A stretch of DNA of 64,000 bases. Source: Treponema sp. Lineage in GTDB: Bacteria; Spirochaetota; Spirochaetia; Treponematales; Treponemataceae. Shown in pieces: positions 41,182-49,412 of this stretch. Both the position numbers and the translations under genes were made by a program. A model generated the notes under the pieces. That model saw only the letters and a program-made list of their open reading frames with translations, did not search any database and was not told the DNA's origin. The stretch is taken from assembly GCA_016293495.1 (NCBI GenBank), contig JAEDED010000004.1, positions 1-64,000 of the forward strand, given 5' to 3'. Numbering within the stretch: the first letter of the stretch is position 1; each line of letters starts with the position of its first letter.

Positions 41182-42135
41182 ATGGCTAAATATGCATTTT
41201 TGTTTCCAGGACAGGGCGCTCAGGCTCCTGGAATGTTAAAGGACGTTTGTGACGCTTATCCGGAATGTAAAAAGGTTCTCGATGACGTTAGCGCAATCTG
41301 GGGGAAAGATGTTGCAAAACTCATGTGGGAAGCAGACGCTGCAGAACTCAGCCGCTCTGACAACAGCCAGATGGCAATCACAGCTGCATCAATTGCAACT
41401 GTAAAAGCACTTGAAGCAAAAGGAATTACTCCTGATGCAGTAATGGGATTCTCACTGGGAGAATTTCCTGCATTGTACGCAGCAGGCGTATTGAGCTTTG
41501 AAGATGTAATCAAAGTTGTTGCAAAACGCGGTGCAATCATGCAGAAAGTATGTGAACAGATTGCTGCTGAAAACGAAGGTCACGCACCTGGAATGACAGC
41601 TGTTATCGGCCTTGGACCAGATCAGGTAAAAGAAATCGCATCAAAATGTGAAAACGTTTATGCTGCAAATATGAACAGCCCTGTACAGACTGTATTGAGC
41701 GGAACATTTGACGGACTTACACAGGCAGAAGCTCTCTGTAAAGAAGCTGGTGCTCGTCGTGCACTTCGCCTTGCTGTTGCAGGACCATTCCACTCACCAC
41801 TTATGCAGCGTGCTGCTGATGAATTTGAAAAAGCAATTGCTGACGTTACATTCAACGATCCAAAAATCGCATTGTTCTCAAACGTAACAGGTAAGCAGGC
41901 TACAAGCGGTGCAGAAATCAAAAAGAATGCAGTTCTTCACCTTATTCAGAGCGTACTCTGGACAGACGAAGAAAAAGTTCTTCTCGATATGATTAAAGCT
42001 GACGGTTCAGAATGGAAGCTTTACGAACCAGGTCCTGGAAAAGTACTTTCAGGTCTTTGGGCAAAATGCGGTCTTGAAATCGGCGAACTTGCTTGTTCAG
42101 AAATCAACACTGCAGAAGCTTTGAACAATCTTTAA
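41182..42135 (+). CDS. fabD: malonyl-CoA:ACP transacylase
   Basis: A 317-residue enzyme that loads malonyl groups on acyl carrier protein for fatty-acid synthesis. The opening FLFPGQGAQAPGM and nucleophile motif GFSLGE (S91) are present; the residue before Ser is Phe rather than the common His, a variant also found in other FabD enzymes. A PFHSPLM motif carries the catalytic His. The ribosome binding site GGAGGT is strong. fabG follows after 54 bases, probably in one operon. Confidence 0.96.
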   Translation: MAKYAFLFPGQGAQAPGMLKDVCDAYPECKKVLDDVSAIWGKDVAKLMWEADAAELSRSDNSQMAITAASIATVKALEAKGITPDAVMGFSLGEFPALYAAGVLSFEDVIKVVAKRGAIMQKVCEQIAAENEGHAPGMTAVIGLGPDQVKEIASKCENVYAANMNSPVQTVLSGTFDGLTQAEALCKEAGARRALRLAVAGPFHSPLMQRAADEFEKAIADVTFNDPKIALFSNVTGKQATSGAEIKKNAVLHLIQSVLWTDEEKVLLDMIKADGSEWKLYEPGPGKVLSGLWAKCGLEIGELACSEINTAEALNNL

Positions 42136-42189
42136 TATATGACCGGGGAATTTCGAAGTTCCCCGAAATAAATTCTCAGGAGAAAAATT

Positions 42190-42936
42190 ATGAAAATGCT
42201 TGAAAATAAAAAGGCACTTGTAACAGGTTCAAGCCGTGGTATCGGTAGAAAAATCGTAGAAGTATTCCTCGCAAACGGATGTGAAGTTTGGGGACTTTGT
42301 ACAAAACCTTCTAAAGCTAAAGAAGAACTTGAAAAATGTGCAGCTGACAACGGTGTTGCATTCCATGAAATCTGCTGTGACTGTGGAAACGCAGATGCTC
42401 TTAAAGAATGCATCAAAGGTGCACTCGAAGCTTCTGGCGGATTTGACGTTCTCGTTAACAACGCTGGTATTACACGCGACGGACTTTCTTTCGCTATGCC
42501 AATGGAAAACTGGCAGGACGTTATCAATGTAAACCTTACAGGTCCATTCGTAATCAACCAGCTCGTATCTTACGACATGATTCACAAGAAAAAGGGATCA
42601 ATCATCAATATGGCTTCTATCTCAGGAGTTCACGGAGAAGCAGGTCAGGTTAACTACTCAGCTTCAAAAGCTGGTCTTATCGGTATGACAAAGGCTCTCG
42701 CAAAAGAAATCGGCAAAAGAAAAGTTCGCGTAAACGCAGTAGCACCTGGATTTATCGCAACAGAAATGACAGATGCAGTCCCAGAAAACATCAGAAACGA
42801 ATGGGTAAAAATCATTCCTATGAACCGTGCCGGAACAGTAGAAGAAGTTGCAGGCGTTTGTTTGTTCCTTGCTTCAGATCTTTCTACATACGTAACTGGT
42901 CAGGTAATTGGTGTTGACGGTGGTATGGGTGCTTAA
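42190..42936 (+). CDS. fabG: 3-oxoacyl-ACP reductase
   Basis: A 248-residue short-chain dehydrogenase. It has the cofactor motif TGSSRGIG (near residue 14), NNAG, and the catalytic Ser and YSASK (Tyr-Lys). It reduces 3-oxoacyl-ACP with NADPH. The ribosome binding site is AGGAGA. Placement after fabD supports the FabG role over other SDR functions. Two hairpins follow the stop codon. Confidence 0.95.
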   Translation: MKMLENKKALVTGSSRGIGRKIVEVFLANGCEVWGLCTKPSKAKEELEKCAADNGVAFHEICCDCGNADALKECIKGALEASGGFDVLVNNAGITRDGLSFAMPMENWQDVINVNLTGPFVINQLVSYDMIHKKKGSIINMASISGVHGEAGQVNYSASKAGLIGMTKALAKEIGKRKVRVNAVAPGFIATEMTDAVPENIRNEWVKIIPMNRAGTVEEVAGVCLFLASDLSTYVTGQVIGVDGGMGA

Positions 42937-42938
42937 TC

Positions 42939-42994
42939 AAAAAAATCACCCCGTATGATTTTTTTTTAAGAGAGTTTGCTTCTGGCAAGCTCTC
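42939..42994. terminator. paired hairpins between fabG and the CHASE2 cyclase gene
   Basis: The first is A7TCA/TGAT7 (42939-42948 with 42956-42965), able to end transcription on both strands. The second is a 10-bp stem (42970-42979 with 42985-42994, loop TTCTG) that would strengthen termination on the minus strand. Confidence 0.7.
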
Positions 42995-43026
42995 GGCATT
43001 GTTGATAATACTAACAATTCAGGCGT

Positions 43027-45756
43027 TTATTTACTTGTCATTGTGTAAACGCCGTCCCATACTTCTGGAACACCGTCTTTAATAAAATCTGCACAGCGCT
43101 TCATGAATACCTTTGAAGAAAGGTCTTCAGGGTAAAGTTCATCAGCTTTCTTGAATAATTCAAAAGCGGCTTTTAATTCGCCTGTATCTTTTTTAACTTC
43201 AGGTGTGTCACTTCCTTTGAGGTAAAGTTCAATTCCCTGGTTAAAGATTTCTGCGGCTTTAATCTGTTCTTCGCTCATTTCGTCTTTGAGACCGAGGATG
43301 TTGTAGATTCCTACAGGCTTTTTAACGTTGATTACTCTTACGTAGTCAAACTTGCGGGCAACGAGTTTTCCTGCGTATTCGCCTTCGTTTGCTTTAAGCC
43401 ATGTGCTTTCTGAACACATTATCCATGAGCCGTAAACTTTGTTTGTACCTTCAAGACGGCTTGCAAGGTTTACGTTGTTTCCCATGATTGTGTAGTTCAA
43501 TTTCTTTTCTGTTCCCATGTTTCCTACAACCATGTTACCTGTGTTAAGTCCTACGCGGCTGTGAAGGAAGAATGGTTCGCCGGTTTTTGGATTTATCGGA
43601 AGTCTGTCTTTATTTTCTTCGTTGAATTTCTTTTCTGCCTGAAGCATGCGGATGCTGGCAACACATGCATCGTAGGCATTGTTCTTTGCAGGAATCGGAG
43701 CGCCGAAGAACGAAACGATTTCGTCACCGACATATTTGTCGATTGTACCGTTACAGTCCATGATTGCATCGCTCAATACGCCGAGATAATCGTTAAGAAT
43801 TTCTACGAGGCGTTCGGCACCTTTGTCTTCGCCGGCTTCGTTGTTGATTACTTCTGTAAAGCCTGAGAAGGTTTTTACGTCTGAGAAGAGGGCAGTGAGG
43901 TATTCACTTTTACCGCCTAAGCTTGCAAGTTCAGGATGCTTTACGATTTCTGCAACGACTGCAGGGGCTACGTATGCGCCGAAAGTTGCCTGAAGGAATT
44001 TCTTATCCTTGTCGGCAATGATAAAGCGAAGGATTGTTACTGCAAGATAGCTTGTAAATGAAATTACGATTGCAGTGAACGACGGAATGTAAAGTCCTGC
44101 GAAGTGCATTGCAATTACAGGAAGTGAAACAACAACTGCAATTGAAACAACCCCTGCAATATTCTGAATCAAAGCCTTTCGCTTTTTTGTAAGTTCTTCC
44201 ATTGCAATTGAAAGAATTAAGGCAATGAGAATTCCCCAGAACCAGTTGATCTGTCTTACGAAATCTTTGTTCATGATTGTATTGTAAACGTTTGCGTGTG
44301 TTCCGACATTCGGATAAGAACGTTCAAATGGTGTTGTTCCTAAATCTGTTGATGAACTGGCAGTGTTTCCGATGATACAGAAGGCGTCTTTGTAAATTTC
44401 TTTTTTTTCGTTGAAAAGTGAAAGGTAGATATCTGTTTCGCCAGTGATAAGTTCTGCAAGTTCTCCGAAGCGTGTTGCGTATTCTACATATTTTTCTTCG
44501 CCGATTGTGTCTCTCAGTTCGAATAATTTTTCCTGGAGACTTTCAAAGTAAGTGCTGTCAGTAAATGCTTTTACAGCATCGAAATATTCACTTCTTAAAG
44601 CAAAATATTCTTCGTAAGCCGCTTCATCGATTCCGCCGTTGATCGGATTTGAAGATTCATCATAACCTTCACACATTGAAAGAAGAAAGGCTTTGTAATC
44701 GAGAATTGAATTGTAAGTTCCAAAAAGGTTGTTTGGTTCTGTAAAGAATGGAGCAAGTCCGAGACTTGCATTCGGGTCAAGTTCATCAAGGCCTGTAAGA
44801 AGTTCTTGCAGGATGATGTAAACATTTGATTCAGCATTGTTCATCTGGTGAAGGAACATTACGCTTTCGTGACGGTAGGAATCTCCGTAATAATTATGAG
44901 TCCAGTTGATTAGCATTCTTCCATATGAATCAAGTGGAATTTCGATGTCTGTTACTTTTCCTCTAACAGTTGCATTTTTTAAAAGAAGGGAATTGTTTTT
45001 TCTTACAATATCTTCTGGCTGAAGGTATGAAAGTAACGGTGCAAGAACAAGCTGTGCAACTGCCTTACCTGATTCTTTATCGTAAGATAAAAGTTCAACA
45101 CGTCTTCTGATTCCGTCAGGGTCGATGATTACGTTTGTAAAGCCGGCACCTTTTGCTTTTGAAATAAACTGATGCATGGCTGGCGACATTCCCTCTGAAA
45201 GAATGTTCTTTGCGTCTTCGCCGTTCCAGTCGTATTTTGAGTAACCTCTCAGGTTATTGAATTTTGCTTCGTAATGACTTTTGTGATTTCCATCAACAAG
45301 CGCTTCTGTATTTCCACTGAAAGGAAAAAGAAAACGGTTTCTTACATAAGTCAAATCTTCATCGTTGTAAGGAATTTCAAGTTCTGAAGTATTGATTGTT
45401 AAAAAGGAATCACCGAAGAACTGAAGTGCTTTTGAAAAATATTCATCGCATTCTGGAAAGTTTGATGGCGAAAGGAATTCAACATCGAATACGGCCTGTT
45501 TTGCACCAAGCTCTTTCATTCTGATAAGAGTGTCTGCGTAAATATCTCTTTTCCATGGCCACGGACCGATTTCGTCTAATGCAAAATTGTCTATTTCAAC
45601 AAGCAGTAGTTCCGGCGATTCTTTTGGTGCTTTTTTTGAAATCAGAAAAAGGTCATAAAGACGATTTTCGAATGTTGTGAAAATTCCCGTTAAAGAAATT
45701 AATGTCCAGAAGACAGCCGTGCAGAATACGGTAATCAAGCCATAAAACTTTTTCAT
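43027..45756 (-). CDS. CHASE2-domain adenylate/guanylate cyclase
   Basis: A 909-residue receptor. TM1 (about 5-27) is followed by a large extracytoplasmic CHASE2 domain (about 30-470; LLVEIDNFALDEIGPWPWKR is the typical opening), then three membrane helices (about 490-590) and a class III cyclase domain (about 620-830). Metal residues are intact (ALFSDVKTFS and DKYVGDEIV) and NLASRLEG keeps the catalytic Asn and Arg. A TPR-like C-terminal tail follows. It should make cAMP or cGMP in response to an external signal. It is divergent from the secreted/barrel/FecR genes. Confidence 0.92.
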   Translation of the reverse strand: MKKFYGLITVFCTAVFWTLISLTGIFTTFENRLYDLFLISKKAPKESPELLLVEIDNFALDEIGPWPWKRDIYADTLIRMKELGAKQAVFDVEFLSPSNFPECDEYFSKALQFFGDSFLTINTSELEIPYNDEDLTYVRNRFLFPFSGNTEALVDGNHKSHYEAKFNNLRGYSKYDWNGEDAKNILSEGMSPAMHQFISKAKGAGFTNVIIDPDGIRRRVELLSYDKESGKAVAQLVLAPLLSYLQPEDIVRKNNSLLLKNATVRGKVTDIEIPLDSYGRMLINWTHNYYGDSYRHESVMFLHQMNNAESNVYIILQELLTGLDELDPNASLGLAPFFTEPNNLFGTYNSILDYKAFLLSMCEGYDESSNPINGGIDEAAYEEYFALRSEYFDAVKAFTDSTYFESLQEKLFELRDTIGEEKYVEYATRFGELAELITGETDIYLSLFNEKKEIYKDAFCIIGNTASSSTDLGTTPFERSYPNVGTHANVYNTIMNKDFVRQINWFWGILIALILSIAMEELTKKRKALIQNIAGVVSIAVVVSLPVIAMHFAGLYIPSFTAIVISFTSYLAVTILRFIIADKDKKFLQATFGAYVAPAVVAEIVKHPELASLGGKSEYLTALFSDVKTFSGFTEVINNEAGEDKGAERLVEILNDYLGVLSDAIMDCNGTIDKYVGDEIVSFFGAPIPAKNNAYDACVASIRMLQAEKKFNEENKDRLPINPKTGEPFFLHSRVGLNTGNMVVGNMGTEKKLNYTIMGNNVNLASRLEGTNKVYGSWIMCSESTWLKANEGEYAGKLVARKFDYVRVINVKKPVGIYNILGLKDEMSEEQIKAAEIFNQGIELYLKGSDTPEVKKDTGELKAAFELFKKADELYPEDLSSKVFMKRCADFIKDGVPEVWDGVYTMTSK

Positions 45757-45849
45757 ACAATTCTCCGAGTTTTTTGTCTATACTTAAAATGTAAAGTACT
45801 ATATAATTTTATATATTAATCTATTAATAAACAAGTTGGGAGAGTGTAA

Positions 45850-46296
45850 ATGAAAAAGTTTTTATTATCTTTCTTTATGGTTGTTTTAGCTGGAATGGGT
45901 GTCTATTCCCAGAACTTCAACCGTGTAACTCAGATTGTAGAAGCTTCAGAAATTACTAATGGACAGGCTGCTTACTTTGTAGGAACTTATCTTGGAAATG
46001 TAAAGGAAAATGCAAGTGATGCAGAGGCTGTTGAAGTACTTAAAGAAGCTGGATTAATTCCTGCAAATACAATTGCAGATTCTAAGATTAAATTAAAAGA
46101 TTTATGTTCACTTTATGCAAAAGTATGTGGTGTTAAAGGCGGAATGATGTACAACTTTACAAAAAAATCACCACGCTATGCTTTCAAGGAATTTAAGGCA
46201 AAGGGATGGCTTCCTAAAAACGCAGATCCTTCAATGAATGTAACTGGAACAAATGCCATCAGTTTGTTTAATTCAGTAACAGGAGATGACAAATGA
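45850..46296 (+). CDS. secreted hypothetical protein
   Basis: A 148-residue protein with a signal peptide (about 1-20, ending VYSQ). The mature part is small, mostly alpha-helical and lysine-rich, and matches no family I know. It is the first gene of a run with an outer-membrane barrel and a FecR protein, with a four-base ATGA overlap to the barrel gene, so it is probably periplasmic and part of the same system. GGGAG lies before the ATG. Confidence 0.7.
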   Translation: MKKFLLSFFMVVLAGMGVYSQNFNRVTQIVEASEITNGQAAYFVGTYLGNVKENASDAEAVEVLKEAGLIPANTIADSKIKLKDLCSLYAKVCGVKGGMMYNFTKKSPRYAFKEFKAKGWLPKNADPSMNVTGTNAISLFNSVTGDDK

Positions 46297-47426
46297 AAAA
46301 GATTTCTAAATTAGTAGCTTCTGTTTTACTGGCACTTGCAGCTTCTTCTGCATTTGCAGTTGATTACGGATTCCTTCTTGATAATAATACTGCTTTCAAA
46401 ACTGATTTAACGAAAAACTTCTATCTTAAACAGAAAGATACAGTTACTGCATGGGTAAAAGTTCCTTTTGGCCAGAATTATAACAACTATTTTATCGGTG
46501 AAGGTCTTTACAGATTTGAATACAATGAAGATTCAAAACAGTTGAAGAATTATGCAGACCTTAATCTTTTAAAGGTTGTTCTTTTTAACAAGTTTGCAAA
46601 GGGTTCACTTACAACAAACATCGGCCGCTTTAATGTAATTGATGCATCAGGTCTTGTATTTACTCAGAATGCAGACGGTGCGTTTGTTAAATATGCAAAC
46701 AGAGTTGTTGAGGTTTCGGCATATGCAGGTTACACAGGTCTGCTTAACGGAAACCTTATTGTAATGATTGATGCACCAGCTTTCAAGGGCTGTGATGAAA
46801 AAAAAGTTTATGACTTTGCTGATAAAAACATTGTAGGAATGGTTACTGGATCTTTCCCTTATCTTTTTGCAGACCAGACACTTACTGTTCAGGCGCTCGG
46901 AGCTTTCAGACTTGATAAGATTGCTTACAACAGAATTTATGCAACACTTGGTCTTAACGGTCCGATTGCAGGTAATCTCTTCTATAATTTAACAGGAACT
47001 TTTGAATTTTCATCATATAATGGCGCAAATATGAAGTTCTCTCCACTTGTAAAAGCTGATATTTCTTATTACTTCCCGATTGCAAGTGTTGGACTTAAAG
47101 CTGTTTTCGCCGGAAAAGACTTTACAGGAATTACAAGTCAGACAGCGCTTGATTCCATCTCTGAACCTGAATACACAAACCTTCTTAAAGTTGGACTTAA
47201 TGGTTCTGTAAAACCTGTTGACTGTCTTGTAATTAATGCTTCTGCAGATGTTGCATTTGACGGAAATAAAAATTACGAGTTGAAAGGATTCCAGACAAAA
47301 GCCGGTGTAGATTATCAGATTACAAGTGATGTTCTTCTTGGTGCTTCTTGGACTGGATATTTTGATATCAGCAAAACTGAAGTTGATTATCAGTCAATTA
47401 ATGTAAAGGCAAAAATTGCTTTCTAA
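46293..47426 (+). CDS. outer-membrane beta-barrel protein
   Basis: A 377-residue protein with a clear signal peptide (cleavage near SSAFA-VD). Alternating hydrophobic strands run through the whole mature part, and it ends in Phe (KAKIAF), the usual signal for the barrel assembly machinery. No porin family is recognised. It sits between a secreted protein and a FecR protein and opposite the CHASE2 cyclase. It may be a channel or surface sensor linked to that cyclase. Confidence 0.75.
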   Translation: MKKISKLVASVLLALAASSAFAVDYGFLLDNNTAFKTDLTKNFYLKQKDTVTAWVKVPFGQNYNNYFIGEGLYRFEYNEDSKQLKNYADLNLLKVVLFNKFAKGSLTTNIGRFNVIDASGLVFTQNADGAFVKYANRVVEVSAYAGYTGLLNGNLIVMIDAPAFKGCDEKKVYDFADKNIVGMVTGSFPYLFADQTLTVQALGAFRLDKIAYNRIYATLGLNGPIAGNLFYNLTGTFEFSSYNGANMKFSPLVKADISYYFPIASVGLKAVFAGKDFTGITSQTALDSISEPEYTNLLKVGLNGSVKPVDCLVINASADVAFDGNKNYELKGFQTKAGVDYQITSDVLLGASWTGYFDISKTEVDYQSINVKAKIAF

Positions 47427-47438
47427 GGAGTGAGTTTT

Positions 47439-48242
47439 ATGAAAAAGATTTTTATTCTTGCATTGATTTCAATTTTAAGTGCTTCACTTTTTGCTCTTGA
47501 AGCAAAAGTAATTTCTGTATCTGGAAAAGTTCAGGTGCAGCGCGGTGCAGCCTGGGTTGATTTAAAGCCAGGTGATGTTATAAGAAAAGGTGAAATGATT
47601 CAGACTGGATTTAAGTCAGAAGCTCAGATTTCGCTTACAAGCTCAAATCAGAATTCAAAACTTACAGTTGCTCCAATGTCTCGTTTGACAATTGAACAGC
47701 TTGCAGAAAATCCAAAGGCTGATAAAGCAAGTGTTTTTGTTACTACAGGTTCTGTTAAATCAGAAATTAAAAAGACTGAAGACCGCCGTGCAAGTTACAC
47801 AGTTCGCGGTCCGGTAGCAACTGCGTCTGTTCGTGGTACTATAATTACTGTTTCTACAGGTTTTGATTCTGTAAGCCTTGAGACTGCAGAAGGAAATGCC
47901 GCATTCTATGAAACACCTGCTGATGCAAAAGCAGTTGCTGTATCTTCTGCTGAAGATGACAAAGCTTTTGCAAATCTTTCTGAAACAGAACTTAATACTA
48001 ATCTTTATCCTGCAGCTAATGGCCTTACAACAAGCGTTAAAGAAGGTCAGAGCGCGAGCGTTTCTGGTAACCAAACAGTGTCAGTATATGACAGTGCAGT
48101 TTCTGCAGTAAGCGTTAATTCTGTTACAAACAATGCTGCTTCGGAAGAACTGGTTGTTACTGCTGCCGGTGAAGCTGACAGTGTAAAAGAATCACCAATT
48201 ACTGTAGGAAAGGTTGTTATTAAAGTTAGATTTGCAGACTAA
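47439..48242 (+). CDS. FecR-domain secreted protein
   Basis: A 267-residue protein with a signal peptide (ILALISILSASLFA). FecR domain: KVISVSGKVQVQRGAAWVDL, then GDVIRKGEMIQTGFKSEAQI and YTVRGPVATASVRGT. The ATG at 47439 (AAGGAG at 47425) is preferred to the GTG at 47430, which overlaps the ribosome binding site. FecR domains often sit beside CHASE2 cyclases, and here the cyclase is divergent. The C-terminal ~80 residues are Ser/Ala/Val-rich without a known fold. Confidence 0.85.
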   Translation: MKKIFILALISILSASLFALEAKVISVSGKVQVQRGAAWVDLKPGDVIRKGEMIQTGFKSEAQISLTSSNQNSKLTVAPMSRLTIEQLAENPKADKASVFVTTGSVKSEIKKTEDRRASYTVRGPVATASVRGTIITVSTGFDSVSLETAEGNAAFYETPADAKAVAVSSAEDDKAFANLSETELNTNLYPAANGLTTSVKEGQSASVSGNQTVSVYDSAVSAVSVNSVTNNAASEELVVTAAGEADSVKESPITVGKVVIKVRFAD

Positions 48243-48295
48243 TTTCAGTTTGAAATAAATACTGCATTTTTAATAAAAATATAGGAGTAAAAAAT

Positions 48296-48727
48296 ATGTC
48301 AGTAACTAATGATATTAAAAGCCTTTTGCCACACCGTGATCCATTTCTTTTCGTAGATGAAATTATTTCATGTGACGATAACGGAAGTGTAAGCGAACAC
48401 GTGTTTACAGAAAATGAATTCTTCTTTAAGGGACACTTTCCTGAATACCCTGTAGTTCCAGGTGTTATCCTCTGTGAAACAATGGCACAGGCTGGTGGAG
48501 CAGCATTAAGCTACCAGAAAAAAGTTCCAGACGGAAGCCTTTTCTTCTTCGCAACTCTTGATAAGGTAAAATTCAGAAGCCAGGTTCGCCCGGGCGATAA
48601 AGCCAGAATGGAAATCACAAACCTCCGTGTAAGTTCCAAAATGATCAAACAGGCCGGAAAATTATACGTAGGCGAAACATTGTGTGCTGAAGCCGAATGG
48701 ATGTGTTTAGTAGGCGCAGCGAACTAA
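48296..48727 (+). CDS. fabZ: 3-hydroxyacyl-ACP dehydratase
   Basis: A 143-residue hot-dog-fold enzyme that removes water from 3-hydroxyacyl-ACP. LLPHRDPFLFVDEI and GHFPEYPVVPGVILCETMAQ contain the catalytic His and Glu. The ribosome binding site is AGGAG. It is separated from fabD-fabG by the cyclase locus but completes three steps of fatty-acid synthesis in the window. Its last nine codons are repeated 83 bases downstream (see the repeat entry), so the C-terminal end may have been replaced. Confidence 0.95.
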   Translation: MSVTNDIKSLLPHRDPFLFVDEIISCDDNGSVSEHVFTENEFFFKGHFPEYPVVPGVILCETMAQAGGAALSYQKKVPDGSLFFFATLDKVKFRSQVRPGDKARMEITNLRVSSKMIKQAGKLYVGETLCAEAEWMCLVGAAN

Positions 48728-48820
48728 ATGAGCGAGCCTACGCGTAAAATCACTTCCTATCACACGCGGAGCGTCAGCGACGCATGTGTTTAGTAAGCGC
48801 TGCGAACTAAGCGAGCGAAC
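48701..48820 (+). repeat. duplicated 3' end of fabZ
   Basis: 48701-48737 (codons MCLVGAAN, stop and then GAGCGAGC) recurs at 48784-48816 as MCLVSAAN, stop, GCGAGC. The sequence between the copies carries a GCGTC-AGC-GACGC hairpin and unusually high GC. This looks like a small repeat element or a duplication spanning the gene end. Confidence 0.65.
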
Positions 48821-48826
48821 TAAATA

Positions 48827-48888
48827 TTGCATCTTACCATAGATGTGGTAAAATATATGATAACGATATTTGATTATGTCGTTATCAT
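48827..48888 (+). promoter_or_regulatory. promoter with two inverted repeats
   Basis: TTGCAT, a 16-nt spacer and TAAAAT (48849-48854). TTACCA/TGGTAA lies inside the promoter spacer, and a 10-bp dyad ATGATAACGA/TCGTTATCAT (48857-48866, 48879-48888) follows over the start point, then a T-run and AGGAGG. The second dyad could act as operator, 5' stem or terminator of fabZ. Confidence 0.5.
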
Positions 48889-48908
48889 TTTTTTTAGGAG
48901 GTCATTAT

Positions 48909-49316
48909 ATGGCAGATAAGAAACAATTATCAATCGGAAGACTTTGCTTGCAGATTGCATTGGCAGCATTGCTTATTATTGGTGGAATTTATGCATTCAG
49001 AGGAGCAGCTGATTTCGGTTCCCTTGCATTGTCAGAAGTATTCAAAGGTGATGTTTTGAGAATTCTTACATACGTATTTGGTGCTATCGAAATCATCGTT
49101 GGTGTATTTCTTATTGTTGAAATTTTCGCTGGCGATATCTTAGGAAACTTCGGAAAAATTCTTAAGATTATCATTGCAGTAATGTGGTTGATTGCAATTG
49201 TACTTGCAGACATCCTTGGTGCTGGCGGAATGTTGAAGGCTCACTTCTCATTGCCTTCAATCTATGCATTTGCTCAGCATCTTATCGTACTTGGAGCAAT
49301 GTTCTGCATGTTCTAA
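48909..49316 (+). CDS. small four-helix membrane protein, unknown
   Basis: A 135-residue protein with four predicted membrane helices (about 10-30, 45-70, 78-98 and 113-133). The ATG at 48909 has a perfect AGGAGG eight bases upstream; the longer frame from 48870 would start inside the dyad. No family is recognised with certainty; it is in the size range of DoxX-like or DUF-type membrane proteins. It is a single gene with a strong terminator and an elaborate promoter, suggesting tight regulation. Confidence 0.75.
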   Translation: MADKKQLSIGRLCLQIALAALLIIGGIYAFRGAADFGSLALSEVFKGDVLRILTYVFGAIEIIVGVFLIVEIFAGDILGNFGKILKIIIAVMWLIAIVLADILGAGGMLKAHFSLPSIYAFAQHLIVLGAMFCMF

Positions 49317-49337
49317 TTTTAACTTAAGTTAAGATTG

Positions 49338-49376
49338 AAAACCTGATTTTCTTTTTCTGAAAATCAGGTTTTTTTT
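49338..49376 (+). terminator. strong terminator
   Basis: A perfect 14-bp stem (49338-49351 with 49359-49372), loop TTTTTCT, and T-run to 49376. Confidence 0.93.
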
Positions 49377-49377
49377 G

Positions 49378-49406
49378 TTTAAAATTCACAGGTTGTGGTG
49401 TAAAAT
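49378..49406 (+). promoter_or_regulatory. promoter, leaderless geometry
   Basis: TTTAAA, a 17-nt spacer and TAAAAT end six bases before ATG 49413 (TAACTT between). There is no Shine-Dalgarno sequence. Confidence 0.5.
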
Positions 49407-49412
49407 TAACTT

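Noticed and set aside
41443..41463. Phe instead of His next to the FabD active Ser as a sign of inactivity
   Set aside because: The Ser, Gly-Glu and later catalytic His are intact, and non-His residues at this place occur in working FabD enzymes.
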